This document shows positions 26,642 to 35,792 of a DNA stretch of 64,000 bases, one piece after another; position 1 is the first letter of the stretch, and every line of letters starts with the position of its first letter. The notes below the pieces were generated by a model. That model was not told the DNA's origin. It did not search any database and worked only from the letters and a program-made list of their open reading frames with translations. Source of the stretch: Streptomyces dioscori (GTDB taxonomy: Bacteria; Actinomycetota; Actinomycetes; Streptomycetales; Streptomycetaceae); contig NZ_KZ679057.1 of NCBI RefSeq assembly GCF_003024195.1, positions 1-64,000 of the forward strand, given 5' to 3'. Position numbers and translations under genes: made by a program.

Positions 26642-26672
26642 TTCCGGGTGTGTGGCGTAGGTGAAGGGCGTC

Positions 26673-26706
26673 GCCTACCGCCGCCGCGATCGCGGCGACG
26701 GTAGGC
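26673..26706 (-). promoter_or_regulatory. intercistronic hairpin between gluB and gluC
   Basis: GCCTACCG (26673-26680) pairs with CGGTAGGC (26699-26706), enclosing the perfect 16-base palindrome CGCCGCGATCGCGGCG (26682-26697); only the C/A pair at 26681 and 26698 is mismatched. Such a hairpin after a binding-protein gene can protect upstream mRNA or reduce read-through, leaving more GluB than permease. Confidence 0.75.
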
Positions 26707-26721
26707 CTGCGGGGGTTCTGC

Positions 26722-27567
26722 TTACTTGACGATGGTCCCGATCTTCGGCGCGGGCTCGTTCTTGTAATTGGCCGGACCGAAGTTGTCGTCAACCGCCTTC
26801 TGCCAGGACTTGTCGCTGACCATCTTCTCCAGCGCGGTGTTGACCTTGTCGATGGTCGCGGTGTCGCCCTTCTTGACACCGACGCCGTAGTTCTCGTTGC
26901 TCAGCTTGAGGCCTGCGAGCTTGAACTTGCCCTTGTACTTGTCCTGCGCGGCGAAGCCCGCGAGGATCGAGTCGTCGGTGGTCAGCGCGTCCACGGAGCC
27001 GCTCTGCAGGGCGGCGATGCACTCAGAGTAGCCACCCAGCTCCTTCAGCTGGGCCTTCGGGGCGAGGTCGTTCTTGATGTTCTGCGCCGAAGTGGAGCCG
27101 GTCACGGAACACAGCTTCTTGTTGTTGAGGTCCGTGGCCTTGGTGATGTCCGAGTCCGCCTTGACCAGCAGGTCTTGGTGGGCCAGCAGATAGGGGCCGG
27201 CGAAGTCGACCTTCTGCTTGCGCTCGTCGTTGATCGAGTACGTGGCCGCGATGAGCTTCACGTCGCCACGGGCGAGCGCGTTCTCACGGTCGGCAGACTT
27301 GGTCTCGACCCACTCGATCTGGTCGGGCTTGTAGCCGAGTTCCTTGGCCACATAGGTGGCCACGTCGACGTCGAAGCCGGAGAAGGATCCGTCCGGCTCC
27401 TTGAGGCCGAGGCCGGGCTGGTCGTACTTGATGCCGATCTTGATCTTGTCGCCGCTACCGGAGCCCGAGCCGGAGTCGCTGTCCTTGTCGTCGCCGCCAC
27501 AGGCGGTCGCCGTCAGAGAGAGAACGAGCGCAGCTGCTGCTGCTGCGGAGACCTTGCGGAGCATCAT
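26722..27567 (-). CDS. gluB: glutamate-binding lipoprotein GluB
   Basis: A 281-residue extracellular solute-binding lipoprotein. The signal peptide ends in the lipobox LTATAC with Cys23, followed by a Gly/Ser/Asp linker (SDSGSGSGSGD). The family 3 binding-protein domain has FSGFDVDVATYVAKELGY and SINDERKQKVDFAGPY. I chose ATG 27567 over 27576 because AAAGGA lies 8 bases before 27567 but abuts the earlier ATG. It is the second gene of the operon, with downstream hairpin control. Confidence 0.93.
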   Translation of the reverse strand: MMLRKVSAAAAAALVLSLTATACGGDDKDSDSGSGSGSGDKIKIGIKYDQPGLGLKEPDGSFSGFDVDVATYVAKELGYKPDQIEWVETKSADRENALARGDVKLIAATYSINDERKQKVDFAGPYLLAHQDLLVKADSDITKATDLNNKKLCSVTGSTSAQNIKNDLAPKAQLKELGGYSECIAALQSGSVDALTTDDSILAGFAAQDKYKGKFKLAGLKLSNENYGVGVKKGDTATIDKVNTALEKMVSDKSWQKAVDDNFGPANYKNEPAPKIGTIVK

Positions 27568-27664
27568 GGTGAACATCCTTTGTGGTGAGGAGAAGCGGGC
27601 CCTCGGTGTCGGGTGCCGCAGTCCGTCGGGTGCGGGTGACGCGGGTTGTGGACGACCCGGGTCG

Positions 27665-28441
27665 TCAGTGGTGCAGGATCTTCGACAGAAAGTCCTTCGC
27701 CCGGTCGCTGCGCGGGTTGCTGAAGAACTGGTCCGGCACAGCCTCTTCGACGATGCGTCCGTCCGCCATGAAGACGACGCGGTTGGCCGCCGAACGGGCG
27801 AATCCCATCTCGTGAGTGACTACGACCATCGTCATTCCGTCACGCGCAAGCTGCTGCATGACTTCCAGGACCTCGTTGATCATCTCTGGGTCGAGAGCCG
27901 ACGTCGGCTCGTCGAAGAGCATGACCTTGGGGCCCATCGCCAGCGCCCGGGCGATCGCGACACGCTGCTGCTGCCCGCCGGAGAGCTGCGCGGGGTACTT
28001 GTCGGCCTGGGCGGAGACACCCACCCGGTCGAGCAGACCGCGGGCCTTCTCCTCGGCGTCCTTCTTGTCCGCCTTACGAACCTTGAGCTGGCCCAGCATC
28101 ACGTTTTCGAGCACTGTCTTGTGCGCGAACAGATTGAACGACTGGAACACCATGCCGACGTCCGCACGCAGACGGGCAAGTGCCTTGCCCTCCTCGGGCA
28201 GCGGCTTTCCGTCGATCGTGATGGATCCCGACTCGATCGACTCCAGACGGTTGATCGCGCGACACAGGGTGGACTTTCCGGACCCGGAGGGTCCGATGAC
28301 CACGACAACCTCACCACGGGCGATGGTCAGATCGATGTCCTGAAGTACATGCAACGCACCGAAGTGCTTGTTCACGTTCTTCAGCACGACCAGATCATCG
28401 GCCGCGGGCAGGGCGTCCTTGGTCACCGATACTTCGGTCAT
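27665..28441 (-). CDS. gluA: glutamate ABC transporter ATPase GluA
   Basis: A 258-residue cytoplasmic ATPase energising GluC/GluD. It has Walker A GPSGSGKST, the signature LSGGQQQRVAIARAL, Walker B VMLFDEPTSALDP and the H-loop VVVTHEMGFA. It is the first gene of the operon; a 97-base gap to gluB contains the palindrome GACGACCCGGGTCGTC, which overlaps the gluA stop. It is transcribed divergently from the two-component regulator. Confidence 0.94.
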   Translation of the reverse strand: MTEVSVTKDALPAADDLVVLKNVNKHFGALHVLQDIDLTIARGEVVVVIGPSGSGKSTLCRAINRLESIESGSITIDGKPLPEEGKALARLRADVGMVFQSFNLFAHKTVLENVMLGQLKVRKADKKDAEEKARGLLDRVGVSAQADKYPAQLSGGQQQRVAIARALAMGPKVMLFDEPTSALDPEMINEVLEVMQQLARDGMTMVVVTHEMGFARSAANRVVFMADGRIVEEAVPDQFFSNPRSDRAKDFLSKILHH

Positions 28442-28706
28442 CGGCCTCTAGCTCCGTCCTCCTCGGTTGCGGAGGACAGTAGTAACGCCGCACGATCAGC
28501 GTCATTACATCTGAGGGGAAATTGAGCATAACGATCCGGCGGCAAACCGACACTCTTCGTGAAGGCCGCCTCGGGCGAGTACCGGCTGCGTAACGGATGC
28601 GGGCCGCGCCCGGAACATGCTTGACGCCGTCCGCGTCCATCGGCCTGACTGCCAGGGGACACGCGCGCGTGGCCGTGTCCGACCACCGAGGACGTATGCC
28701 GAGCCA

Positions 28707-28730
28707 CTGTCTATCCACCTGTCTATCCAC
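28707..28730 (+). promoter_or_regulatory. tandem 12-bp direct repeat, likely GluR-type operator
   Basis: CTGTCTATCCAC occurs twice in direct succession (28707-28718 and 28719-28730) in the 325-bp space between the divergent gluA and response-regulator genes. OmpR-family regulators bind head-to-tail direct repeats spaced by about one helical turn. The site lies 37 bases before the regulator start. The rest of the space shows the gluA ribosome site (GAGCTAGAGG) and no gene. Confidence 0.6.
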
Positions 28731-28766
28731 CGACAACGTACGCACGATGAACTGAAGGGGGCCGTG

Positions 28767-29453
28767 ATGAGACTGCTCCTCGTCGAGGACGACAACCACG
28801 TAGCAGCCGCTCTGTCCGCGGTCCTCGCACGCCACGGGTTCGCCGTCACACACGCCCGCAGCGGCGAGGAGGCCCTCCAGGCCCTCGTCCCGGAGGGCAA
28901 CGGCTTCGGCGTGGTGCTCCTCGACCTCGGGCTGCCCGACCAGGACGGATACGAGGTCTGCGGAAAGATCCGCAAGCGGACCAGCACGCCCGTGATCATG
29001 GTGACCGCGCGCGCGGACGTACGCTCCCGGATCCACGGACTCAACCTCGGCGCCGACGACTACGTGGTGAAGCCCTACGACACAGGGGAACTCCTCGCCC
29101 GTATCCACGCCGTCGCCCGGCGCACCGTCCCCGACGACGCGGCCACCCCCGGTGACGACGCGCTGCACCTCGGGTCCGTACGCATCGAGCTGCCCACCCG
29201 GCAGGTCAGCGTCGACGGTTCGGTCGTCCAACTGACCCGCAAGGAGTTCGACCTGCTGGCCCTCCTCGCCCAGCGGCCCGGAGTGGTGTTCCGGCGGGAG
29301 CAGATCATCAGCGAGGTCTGGCGCACCAGCTGGGAGGGGACCGGCCGCACCCTGGAGGTGCATGTCGCCTCCCTGCGTTCCAAGCTGCGCATGCCGGCCC
29401 TGATCGAGACCGTGCGCGGCGTCGGCTACCGGCTCGTCGCGCCCGCCGCGTAG
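28767..29453 (+). CDS. gluR: OmpR-family response regulator (GluR-like)
   Basis: A 228-residue regulator. The receiver is complete: acidic pocket LLVEDD, phospho-acceptor Asp in VVLLDLGLPDQDG, and Lys in DDYVVKPYD. The C-terminal winged helix contains VQLTRKEFDLLALLA and RTLEVHVASLRSKL. I recall a GluR-GluK system beside gluABCD in S. coelicolor that senses glutamate and controls its uptake; order and orientation here agree. ATG 28767 follows AAGGGGG. The kinase gene begins 9 bases downstream. Confidence 0.87.
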   Translation: MRLLLVEDDNHVAAALSAVLARHGFAVTHARSGEEALQALVPEGNGFGVVLLDLGLPDQDGYEVCGKIRKRTSTPVIMVTARADVRSRIHGLNLGADDYVVKPYDTGELLARIHAVARRTVPDDAATPGDDALHLGSVRIELPTRQVSVDGSVVQLTRKEFDLLALLAQRPGVVFRREQIISEVWRTSWEGTGRTLEVHVASLRSKLRMPALIETVRGVGYRLVAPAA

Positions 29454-29462
29454 CGGGTCCCG

Positions 29463-30869
29463 GTGCGCACACGCCTCCTCCCGCTGCTCATCGTCCTGAT
29501 GGCGGCCATCCTGCTCGCCCTGGGCATCCCCCTCGCCGCGAGCCTGGCGGCCGCCCAGCAGCAGAAGGTGGTCGTCGACCGCATCGACGACACGGCCCGC
29601 TTCGCGTCCCTGGCCCAGTTCGTGGCCGACCGCCCGGAGGGCTCACGGATCAGCGCCACCGAACAGCGCGGCGAGACGCTCCGGCAGGAACTGCGCACGT
29701 ACCAGAAGCTGTACGGGATCAACGCGGGAGTCTTCTACCGCGACGACGGCATCATGGCCAACGCGCCCGAGGACTGGACCATCCCCAGGAGGGGCGAGAT
29801 CCGCGCGGCCTTCGACGAAGCGCTCCAGAGCCGCCGCAGCCATGACCCGGAGCAGGTCTGGCCGTGGCAGCGGGACCGTCTCGTCGTCGCGTCCCCCGTC
29901 ATCCGGGACGGTGACGTCGTCGCGGTCGTGGTGACCGACTCGCCCACCGGACAGATGCGGTCCAGGATCCTGCACGGCTGGCTCGTCATCGGAGCCGGGG
30001 AGATCGGCGCGATGCTCCTCGCGCTCGGCGCCGCGCTGCGGCTGACCGGCTGGGTGCTGCGGCCCGTGCGCGTCCTCGACGCCACCACCCACGACATCGC
30101 GACCGGCAGCCTGAAGTCCCGGGTCGCCGCCGCCGGCGGACCGCCGGAGCTCAGGCGCCTGGCCCGGTCCTTCAACGAGATGGCCGACAACGTCCAGGAG
30201 GTCCTGGAGCAGCAGCGCGCCTTCGTCGCCGATGCCTCGCACCAGCTGCGCAACCCCCTGTCCGCCCTGCTGCTGCGCATCGAACTGCTCGCGCTGGAAC
30301 TGCCCGAGGGCAACGAGGAGATCGCCGCCGTCCGTACGGAGGGCAAGCGCCTCGCCCACGTCCTGGACGACCTCCTGGACCTCGCCCTCGCCGAGCACGC
30401 CGACGCGGACCTGCGGCTCACCGACATCGGCGAACTCACCGCCGAGAGGGTGGCGTCCTGGTCGCCGGTCGCCGACGACAAGGGGGTACGGCTCCTGGGG
30501 ACATGCCCCGCCACGACCGCCTGGGTCGACGCCGTCGCCCTGTCCAGCGCCCTGGACGCGGTCATCGACAACGCGCTGAAGTTCACGCCCGAGGGAGAGT
30601 CCGTCGAGGTCGCGGTGGCCTCGAACGGCGAGGCCTCGACGATCGTCGTCACCGACCACGGGCCCGGTCTGAGCGACGAGGAACTGACCCGCGTCGGCGA
30701 CCGCTTCTGGCGCAGCGCGGGCCATCAGAACATCAAGGGCTCAGGGCTCGGCCTGTCGATCTCCCGGGCGCTGCTCTCCGCGGGCGGCGGCTCCATCGCG
30801 TACGCCCACCACGAGCCGCACGGGCTCAAGGTGACGGTCACGGTGCCTCGGACGATGGCCGGAGTCTGA
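29463..30869 (+). CDS. gluK: sensor histidine kinase (GluK-like)
   Basis: A 468-residue membrane kinase starting at GTG. One span is at residues 5-30 and another near 175-200, bounding an extracellular sensor of about 145 residues. A HAMP region (LRPVRVLDATTHDIATGSLK) follows. The phospho-acceptor His is in VADASHQLRNPLSALL. The ATP domain shows the N box VIDNALKFTPEG, DHGPGLSDEE and GSGLGLSISRALL. With its partner it probably senses extracellular glutamate or a related ligand. Confidence 0.88.
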   Translation: MRTRLLPLLIVLMAAILLALGIPLAASLAAAQQQKVVVDRIDDTARFASLAQFVADRPEGSRISATEQRGETLRQELRTYQKLYGINAGVFYRDDGIMANAPEDWTIPRRGEIRAAFDEALQSRRSHDPEQVWPWQRDRLVVASPVIRDGDVVAVVVTDSPTGQMRSRILHGWLVIGAGEIGAMLLALGAALRLTGWVLRPVRVLDATTHDIATGSLKSRVAAAGGPPELRRLARSFNEMADNVQEVLEQQRAFVADASHQLRNPLSALLLRIELLALELPEGNEEIAAVRTEGKRLAHVLDDLLDLALAEHADADLRLTDIGELTAERVASWSPVADDKGVRLLGTCPATTAWVDAVALSSALDAVIDNALKFTPEGESVEVAVASNGEASTIVVTDHGPGLSDEELTRVGDRFWRSAGHQNIKGSGLGLSISRALLSAGGGSIAYAHHEPHGLKVTVTVPRTMAGV

Positions 30870-31034
30870 GGGGACGACGGCCGGGGCCTGAGGGCCATGT
30901 CCGGGATCTGAGTGGGCGCGCCGGGGCCTCAGGGGCCCTCTGAGGGCCCTCGGGCGGCCTTTGCGGTAGCCGGACCCCACTGCCCCTCGACAGGGCCCGT
31001 GAGCGCGCGTCAGGACCCGTCTCCGGCCGGACGG

Positions 31035-32030
31035 CTACGGCTTGTTCGAGCGGTAGTAGCGCTGTGCGCCCTCGTGCAGGTCCAGGGGGTCGGTGTAGAT
31101 GGCGGTCCGCAGGTCCACGCGCTGCGCGGCGTGCACCTCCGTGCCGATCCGGTCGCGGCTGTTGATCACCGTCCGGGTCATTCCCTCGGTGAGCGTCGCG
31201 TCCGTTCCGGCCCGCGTCACCAGCAGGTTCGCCACCGCCACCGTCGGTACCGCGGCGTCGTTGCGATCCCCGTGATAGGTGTCCGCGGGCATGAGGGCCG
31301 ACCGGTAGTAGCTGGACCCCGCGTTCGGCTTGTGCAGTCTCTCGACCAGGTCGGCCGTGATCGGGACCAGCTTGATGTCGAAACGCTCGGAGAGGTCGGT
31401 CACGGCGCCGGTCGGGAGTCCGCCGGACCAGAAGAACGCGTCGATCTTCTTCTCCTCCAGCATCTTCGGCATCTTCGAGATACCGGCGTACACCGGCTTG
31501 ACGTCCTTCGGGCCGAGGTCGGCCGCCGCCAGCACATGCTCCGCGATCAGGAGCACCCCGGAACCCGGCTGCCCCATCGCCACCCTCTTGCCCTTCAGGT
31601 CCGCGATGGAGCTCACCCGGGAGTCCTGGGGAACGACCACGTGCACGTAGTCGTCGTACAGCCGCGCGCAGCCGCGCAGCTGGTCCGCGCCGGGTTTGCC
31701 GCTGTCCATGTACTTCTCGACCGCGTCGGCCGCCGCGATGGTGAAGTCGGCCTTCCCCGTGGCCACCCGTGCCACGTTCTCCTGGGAGCCCTCGCTCTGA
31801 CGCAGGTCCACTTCCAGACGCGGCATGTCCTTGGCCAGCGCGTCCTGCAGCAGGTTTCCGTACAGCTGGTACACGCCGGTGCGTGTCCCCGTACTGAAGA
31901 CGACCTTTCCGCCCGGTGAGCTCTCGCCCAGTGGCAGCAGCCACCACAGGAGCAGCCCGAAGGCCACGATGGCGGCGGCCGAACCCTGCAGGGCCCGGCG
32001 TCGGCCGAGGGGGGAGAGTGCCTGGAACAT
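31035..32030 (-). CDS. TAXI-family solute-binding protein
   Basis: A 331-residue exported protein with an N-terminal span (IVAFGLLLWWLLP, residues 22-34) and no lipobox. The TAXI family is indicated by FSTGTRTGVYQLYGNLLQDA and by FTIAAADAV, SIADLKGKRVAMGQPGSG and ALMPADTYHG. TAXI proteins usually feed TRAP transporters of the DctQM type. No TRAP membrane subunit is nearby. It faces gluK convergently, so it could be an accessory sensor for that kinase. The ligand is unknown. Confidence 0.87.
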   Translation of the reverse strand: MFQALSPLGRRRALQGSAAAIVAFGLLLWWLLPLGESSPGGKVVFSTGTRTGVYQLYGNLLQDALAKDMPRLEVDLRQSEGSQENVARVATGKADFTIAAADAVEKYMDSGKPGADQLRGCARLYDDYVHVVVPQDSRVSSIADLKGKRVAMGQPGSGVLLIAEHVLAAADLGPKDVKPVYAGISKMPKMLEEKKIDAFFWSGGLPTGAVTDLSERFDIKLVPITADLVERLHKPNAGSSYYRSALMPADTYHGDRNDAAVPTVAVANLLVTRAGTDATLTEGMTRTVINSRDRIGTEVHAAQRVDLRTAIYTDPLDLHEGAQRYYRSNKP

Positions 32031-32165
32031 GCGCGCGATCCTGCCAGCTCACCGGCCCGGATGACCAGGGCGGTGCCTACAGAGCGCACCCGGGGCTCCC
32101 TCGGGGGGAGCGCACGCGGGACCCATGGGGCGGGGCGCACTCCGGGCACCACCTACCCTTGTCAC

Positions 32166-33686
32166 ATGAGCAGCAGTGACCGGAGCCGGGCAGTGGACCT
32201 GACCAGAACGTATGAAGTGCGCACCTACGGATGTCAGATGAACGTCCACGACTCCGAGCGGCTCTCCGGGCTGCTGGAGGGCGCCGGCTACGTGCGCGCT
32301 CCCGAAGGCTCCGACGGTGACGCCGACGTCGTCGTCTTCAACACGTGCGCGGTGCGGGAGAACGCCGACAACCGTCTCTACGGGAACCTCGGCAGGCTCG
32401 CTCCGATGAAGACGAAGCGGCCCGGCATGCAGATCGCCGTGGGCGGCTGTCTCGCCCAGAAGGACCGCGACACCATCGTGAAGAGGGCGCCCTGGGTGGA
32501 CGTCGTCTTCGGGACGCACAACATCGGCAAACTCCCCGTCCTCCTGGAGCGCGCCCGCATCCAGGAAGAGGCGCAGGTAGAGATCGCCGAGTCGCTGGAG
32601 GCGTTCCCGTCGACGCTGCCGACCCGCCGCGAGAGCGCGTACGCGGCCTGGGTGTCCATCTCCGTCGGCTGCAACAACACGTGCACCTTCTGCATCGTCC
32701 CGGCGCTGCGCGGCAAGGAGAAGGACCGCAGGACGGGCGACATCCTCGCCGAGATCGAGGCCCTCGTCGGTGAGGGCGTCTCCGAGATCACCCTGCTCGG
32801 GCAGAACGTGAACGCCTACGGATCCGACATCGGCGACCGTGAGGCCTTCAGCAAGCTCCTGCGGGCCTGCGGGAAGATCGACGGCCTGGAGCGGGTGCGC
32901 TTCACCTCGCCGCACCCGCGCGACTTCACGGACGACGTCATCGCCGCGATGGCCGAGACTCCGAACGTCATGCCGCAGCTCCACATGCCGATGCAGTCCG
33001 GCTCGGACACCGTCCTGAAGGCGATGCGCCGCTCGTACCGCCAGGAGCGGTTCCTCGGGATCATCGACAAGGTCCGTGCCTCGATCCCGCACGCCGCGAT
33101 CACCACCGACATCATCGTGGGCTTCCCCGGAGAGACCGAGGAGGACTTCGAGCAGACCCTCCACGCGGTCCGCGAGGCCCGCTTCGCGCAGGCGTTCACG
33201 TTCCAGTACTCCAAGCGCCCCGGTACCCCGGCGGCCACCATGGAGGGGCAGATCCCCAAGGAGGTCGTGCAGGAGCGCTACATGCGGCTGTCGGCCCTCC
33301 AGGAGGAGATCTCCTGGGACGAGAACAAGAAGCAGGTCGGCCGCACGCTGGAGCTGATGGTCGCCGAGGGCGAAGGCCGCAAGGACGGCGCCACGCACCG
33401 CCTCTCGGGCCGCGCCTCCGACAACCGCCTCGTGCACTTCACCAAGCCCGACACCGAGGTCCGCCCCGGCGACGTCGTCACCGTCGAGATCACGTACGCG
33501 GCCCCGCACCACCTCCTCGCCGAGGGAGCCACGCTGGACGTGCGCCGCACGCGCGCGGGCGACGCCTGGGAGAAGCGCAACACCGCCGAGGCCGCGAAGC
33601 CGGTCGGCGTCATGCTGGGGCTGCCGCAGATCGGCGTCCCGGAGCCGCTGCCGGTCGCCACGGGCAGTGGTTGCGGTCTGGACTGA
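32166..33686 (+). CDS. miaB: tRNA-2-methylthio-N6-dimethylallyladenosine synthase
   Basis: A 506-residue radical-SAM methylthiotransferase that modifies A37 of tRNAs reading UNN codons, after MiaA has prenylated it. The N-terminal domain has three Cys for its own cluster (TYGCQMNVHDSE, FNTCAVRENA, VGGCLAQKD). The radical-SAM motif is CNNTCTFC. A TRAM domain ends the protein. ATG 32166 is the conserved start (MSSSDRSRAVDL), although the frame is open upstream. miaA lies 2 kb downstream. Confidence 0.96.
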   Translation: MSSSDRSRAVDLTRTYEVRTYGCQMNVHDSERLSGLLEGAGYVRAPEGSDGDADVVVFNTCAVRENADNRLYGNLGRLAPMKTKRPGMQIAVGGCLAQKDRDTIVKRAPWVDVVFGTHNIGKLPVLLERARIQEEAQVEIAESLEAFPSTLPTRRESAYAAWVSISVGCNNTCTFCIVPALRGKEKDRRTGDILAEIEALVGEGVSEITLLGQNVNAYGSDIGDREAFSKLLRACGKIDGLERVRFTSPHPRDFTDDVIAAMAETPNVMPQLHMPMQSGSDTVLKAMRRSYRQERFLGIIDKVRASIPHAAITTDIIVGFPGETEEDFEQTLHAVREARFAQAFTFQYSKRPGTPAATMEGQIPKEVVQERYMRLSALQEEISWDENKKQVGRTLELMVAEGEGRKDGATHRLSGRASDNRLVHFTKPDTEVRPGDVVTVEITYAAPHHLLAEGATLDVRRTRAGDAWEKRNTAEAAKPVGVMLGLPQIGVPEPLPVATGSGCGLD

Positions 33687-33823
33687 CGGCGGCGCGTGGG
33701 CGATCGGCGGCGGACCGGTCGGTCCCGCCCTCACCGTCATCGACCTCACTGACGTTGCCGACGTTGCCGACGTGCTGATCGAGGACTGACACCCGGCCGC
33801 CGCGCGGGGTTACGCTGCCGATC

Positions 33824-34582
33824 ATGCTTGTCGCCGCCGCCGTGTGCCCCTGCCCGCCCCTGCTCGTGCCCGACGTCGCCGCGGGGGCCGCGCCCGAACT
33901 CGACGCCGCACGTGCCGCCTGCACGGACGCCCTGGGGGTACTGGCCGCCTCCCGCCCGGACCGGCTGGTGGTCGTGGGACCCGCCGAGGAGAGCGGGCGC
34001 GGACCGTATCCGGAGGGCTCACACGGCTCGTTCCGCGGCTTCGGTGTCGACCTCGACGTGCGGCTCGGCGGGAACGGTCCCCGTTACGGAACCGGGGAGT
34101 CCGAGGGCCCGGCCGAACCCTCCGCCGAGGCCGCCGGACGGGTGCTGCCGGCCTCGCTGGCGGTCGCCGCCTGGCTGCTCGGCCGTACGGACTGGTCGGA
34201 CGCTCCTGTCGAGGGCCACGGCGTGGGGGAACCACTGGCCGCCGAGCGGTGTATCCAGATCGGGCAGCAGATCGCCTCCGGCCCCGGGCGAGTGGCACTG
34301 CTGGTGATGGGCGACTCCAGCGCGTGCCGCACGCTCAAGGCGCCGGGCTACCTGGACGAGCGGGCGGCGGCCTTCGACGCGGAGATCGCGCGTGCGCTGG
34401 CCACGGCGGACGTGGCCGCCCTCAAGAGCCTGGACGCGGAACTGGCACACGAACTGAAGGCTTCGGGCCGGGCCCCCTGGCAGGTACTGGCGGGCGCAGC
34501 CCAGGGAACACCCCTCAAGGGCACCCTCCTGTACGAGGACGCGCCCTACGGCGTCGGCTACATGGTCGCGACCTGGTCGTAG
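33824..34582 (+). CDS. class III extradiol dioxygenase-like protein of unknown function
   Basis: A 252-residue soluble protein with the MLVAAAVCPCPPLLVPDVA start and internal blocks RLVVVGPAEES, ALLVMGDSSACRTLKAPGYL and SLDAELAHELKASGRAPWQV. It resembles the conserved actinobacterial protein found between miaB and miaA, related in fold to LigB-type extradiol dioxygenases. The paired His iron ligands of true dioxygenases are not obvious, so enzymatic activity is doubtful. Conserved position suggests a housekeeping role, possibly in RNA modification. Confidence 0.75.
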   Translation: MLVAAAVCPCPPLLVPDVAAGAAPELDAARAACTDALGVLAASRPDRLVVVGPAEESGRGPYPEGSHGSFRGFGVDLDVRLGGNGPRYGTGESEGPAEPSAEAAGRVLPASLAVAAWLLGRTDWSDAPVEGHGVGEPLAAERCIQIGQQIASGPGRVALLVMGDSSACRTLKAPGYLDERAAAFDAEIARALATADVAALKSLDAELAHELKASGRAPWQVLAGAAQGTPLKGTLLYEDAPYGVGYMVATWS

Positions 34583-35168
34583 CGTCGCTGGGGGCTGAGG
34601 GCTGAGGGCTGGGGGCTGGGGGCTGGGGGCTGAGGGCGAGGGACAGGGCTGAGGGGGGGGCTGAGGGGGGCTGAGGGGGGCTGAGGGGTGGGATCTGAGG
34701 GTTGAGGTTCGGGGGGCCGGAGCTAGGAGGGCGACCGCGCCGAGCGCGCACAGGCCCCGCCCCACCTCGCCCCACCCCGCCCACCCCGCCCACCCCGCCC
34801 GGCCCCGTCAGGGGCGCGGGGAACTGCGCGCCCGACCACGACGGACCGGCACCCGAAGAACGACGCCCGCGCCCCGTCCGACCACAGCGCCGAGCACTTC
34901 CCGACTCGCGCAGAGCCTCGCCACCTCAGGGGCGCGAGGAACTGCGCGACCGGCCACAGCGCACCCGCAGCCGAAAAACCCCCGGCACCGGTGGCCCCCC
35001 CCGGGAGCCCTCGCGGGCCACGAGGCCCGCACAGCCCGCAGCGCCCGGCATCCGCGCGAACACGGCGGACGCCCCGAAGCCGAGATCGCTCCGAGGCCGT
35101 CCGCCGAAGTGTGGTCGCCCGGGCCGCCGAGGGGCGGCACCCGCGCGGGAGAGGAAGGCGTCACGCCG
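34583..35168. repeat. repeat-rich intergenic region with dispersed GC element
   Basis: No gene is supported here. Bases 34590-34700 are a degenerate GGGCTGAGGG/GGGGGCTG tandem. Around 34808-34860 and 34925-34985 lie two copies of an element beginning CAGGGGCGCGGGGAACTGCG and continuing into GACC..CGG..CCGAA. The same element, inverted, is found at 40.75-40.92 kb. Poly-pyrimidine CCCCACC repeats lie between. Confidence 0.75.
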
Positions 35169-35615
35169 TCACTGACGGGCGTTCTCGCCGACCTCGCTGT
35201 CGGCCGCCTTCTCGGCGGACTGCTGCTTGGGGATCTCGACGGCCTCAGCCGCAGCCTGGCCGCCCTCGGTGGCCTCCGCAGCCGCACTCACGGTCACGGA
35301 CGCGGACGCCGACGCGCTCGAAGAGACGGCCTCGGAGCCGACTCCCGGCTCGGCGCCCCGCTCGACACCCGGCTCAGCGTCGGCGTCGGCGTCGACGGCC
35401 GCGGCCTCCGGCCCGGCAACCGCGTCGCCCGCCCCCTCCGAAACCGGCTCGGCCCCCGCTTCTGTCGAAGTCTCCGCCCCGGATCCGGCCTTCGGGCCGT
35501 CCGTCTGCGCCTCGGCGGCCGGCGCCCCCTCGGACCCGTGGGACTCAGATCCTGCGGACTCCGACCCCTTCGATTCAGACCTCTCTTTACGAAGAAGCCA
35601 TGCAAAAACGCCCAT
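35169..35615 (-). CDS. acidic low-complexity hypothetical protein
   Basis: A 148-residue protein from ATG 35615 (MGVFAWLLRKERSESK) with GGAGA placed before it. After a short basic/hydrophobic start it is almost entirely Ala, Glu, Ser and Gly (SESAGSESHGSEG, DADADAEPGVERGAEPGV, SSSASASASVTVSAAAEA). No domain is recognised and most of the protein should be disordered. It is divergent from miaA. The frame is open far upstream, but that part is antisense to miaA. It is likely a real gene by position, but its function is unknown. Confidence 0.55.
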   Translation of the reverse strand: MGVFAWLLRKERSESKGSESAGSESHGSEGAPAAEAQTDGPKAGSGAETSTEAGAEPVSEGAGDAVAGPEAAAVDADADAEPGVERGAEPGVGSEAVSSSASASASVTVSAAAEATEGGQAAAEAVEIPKQQSAEKAADSEVGENARQ

Positions 35616-35792
35616 TTCGTCTCCATACCCTGCTCGTGTGGGCGAAATTCCGCGTCGCCCGGTGCGTCCCATTGCGTCGCCCGGGGTCACCGGTCCTCGA
35701 AACCGGCGGCTGGAACCTCGCAACAGGCAACGACCCCGGCCCCGTACCGTCACGTAGCTCGTTCGAGAAGTGGGTCCGAGGTTTGCGAGACT

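Noticed and set aside
30870..31034. Terminator-like GGGCCTCAGGGGCCCTCTGAGGGCCC segment after the kinase gene
   Set aside because: The stem is interrupted and several alternative pairings are equally good; not strong enough to list as a terminator.
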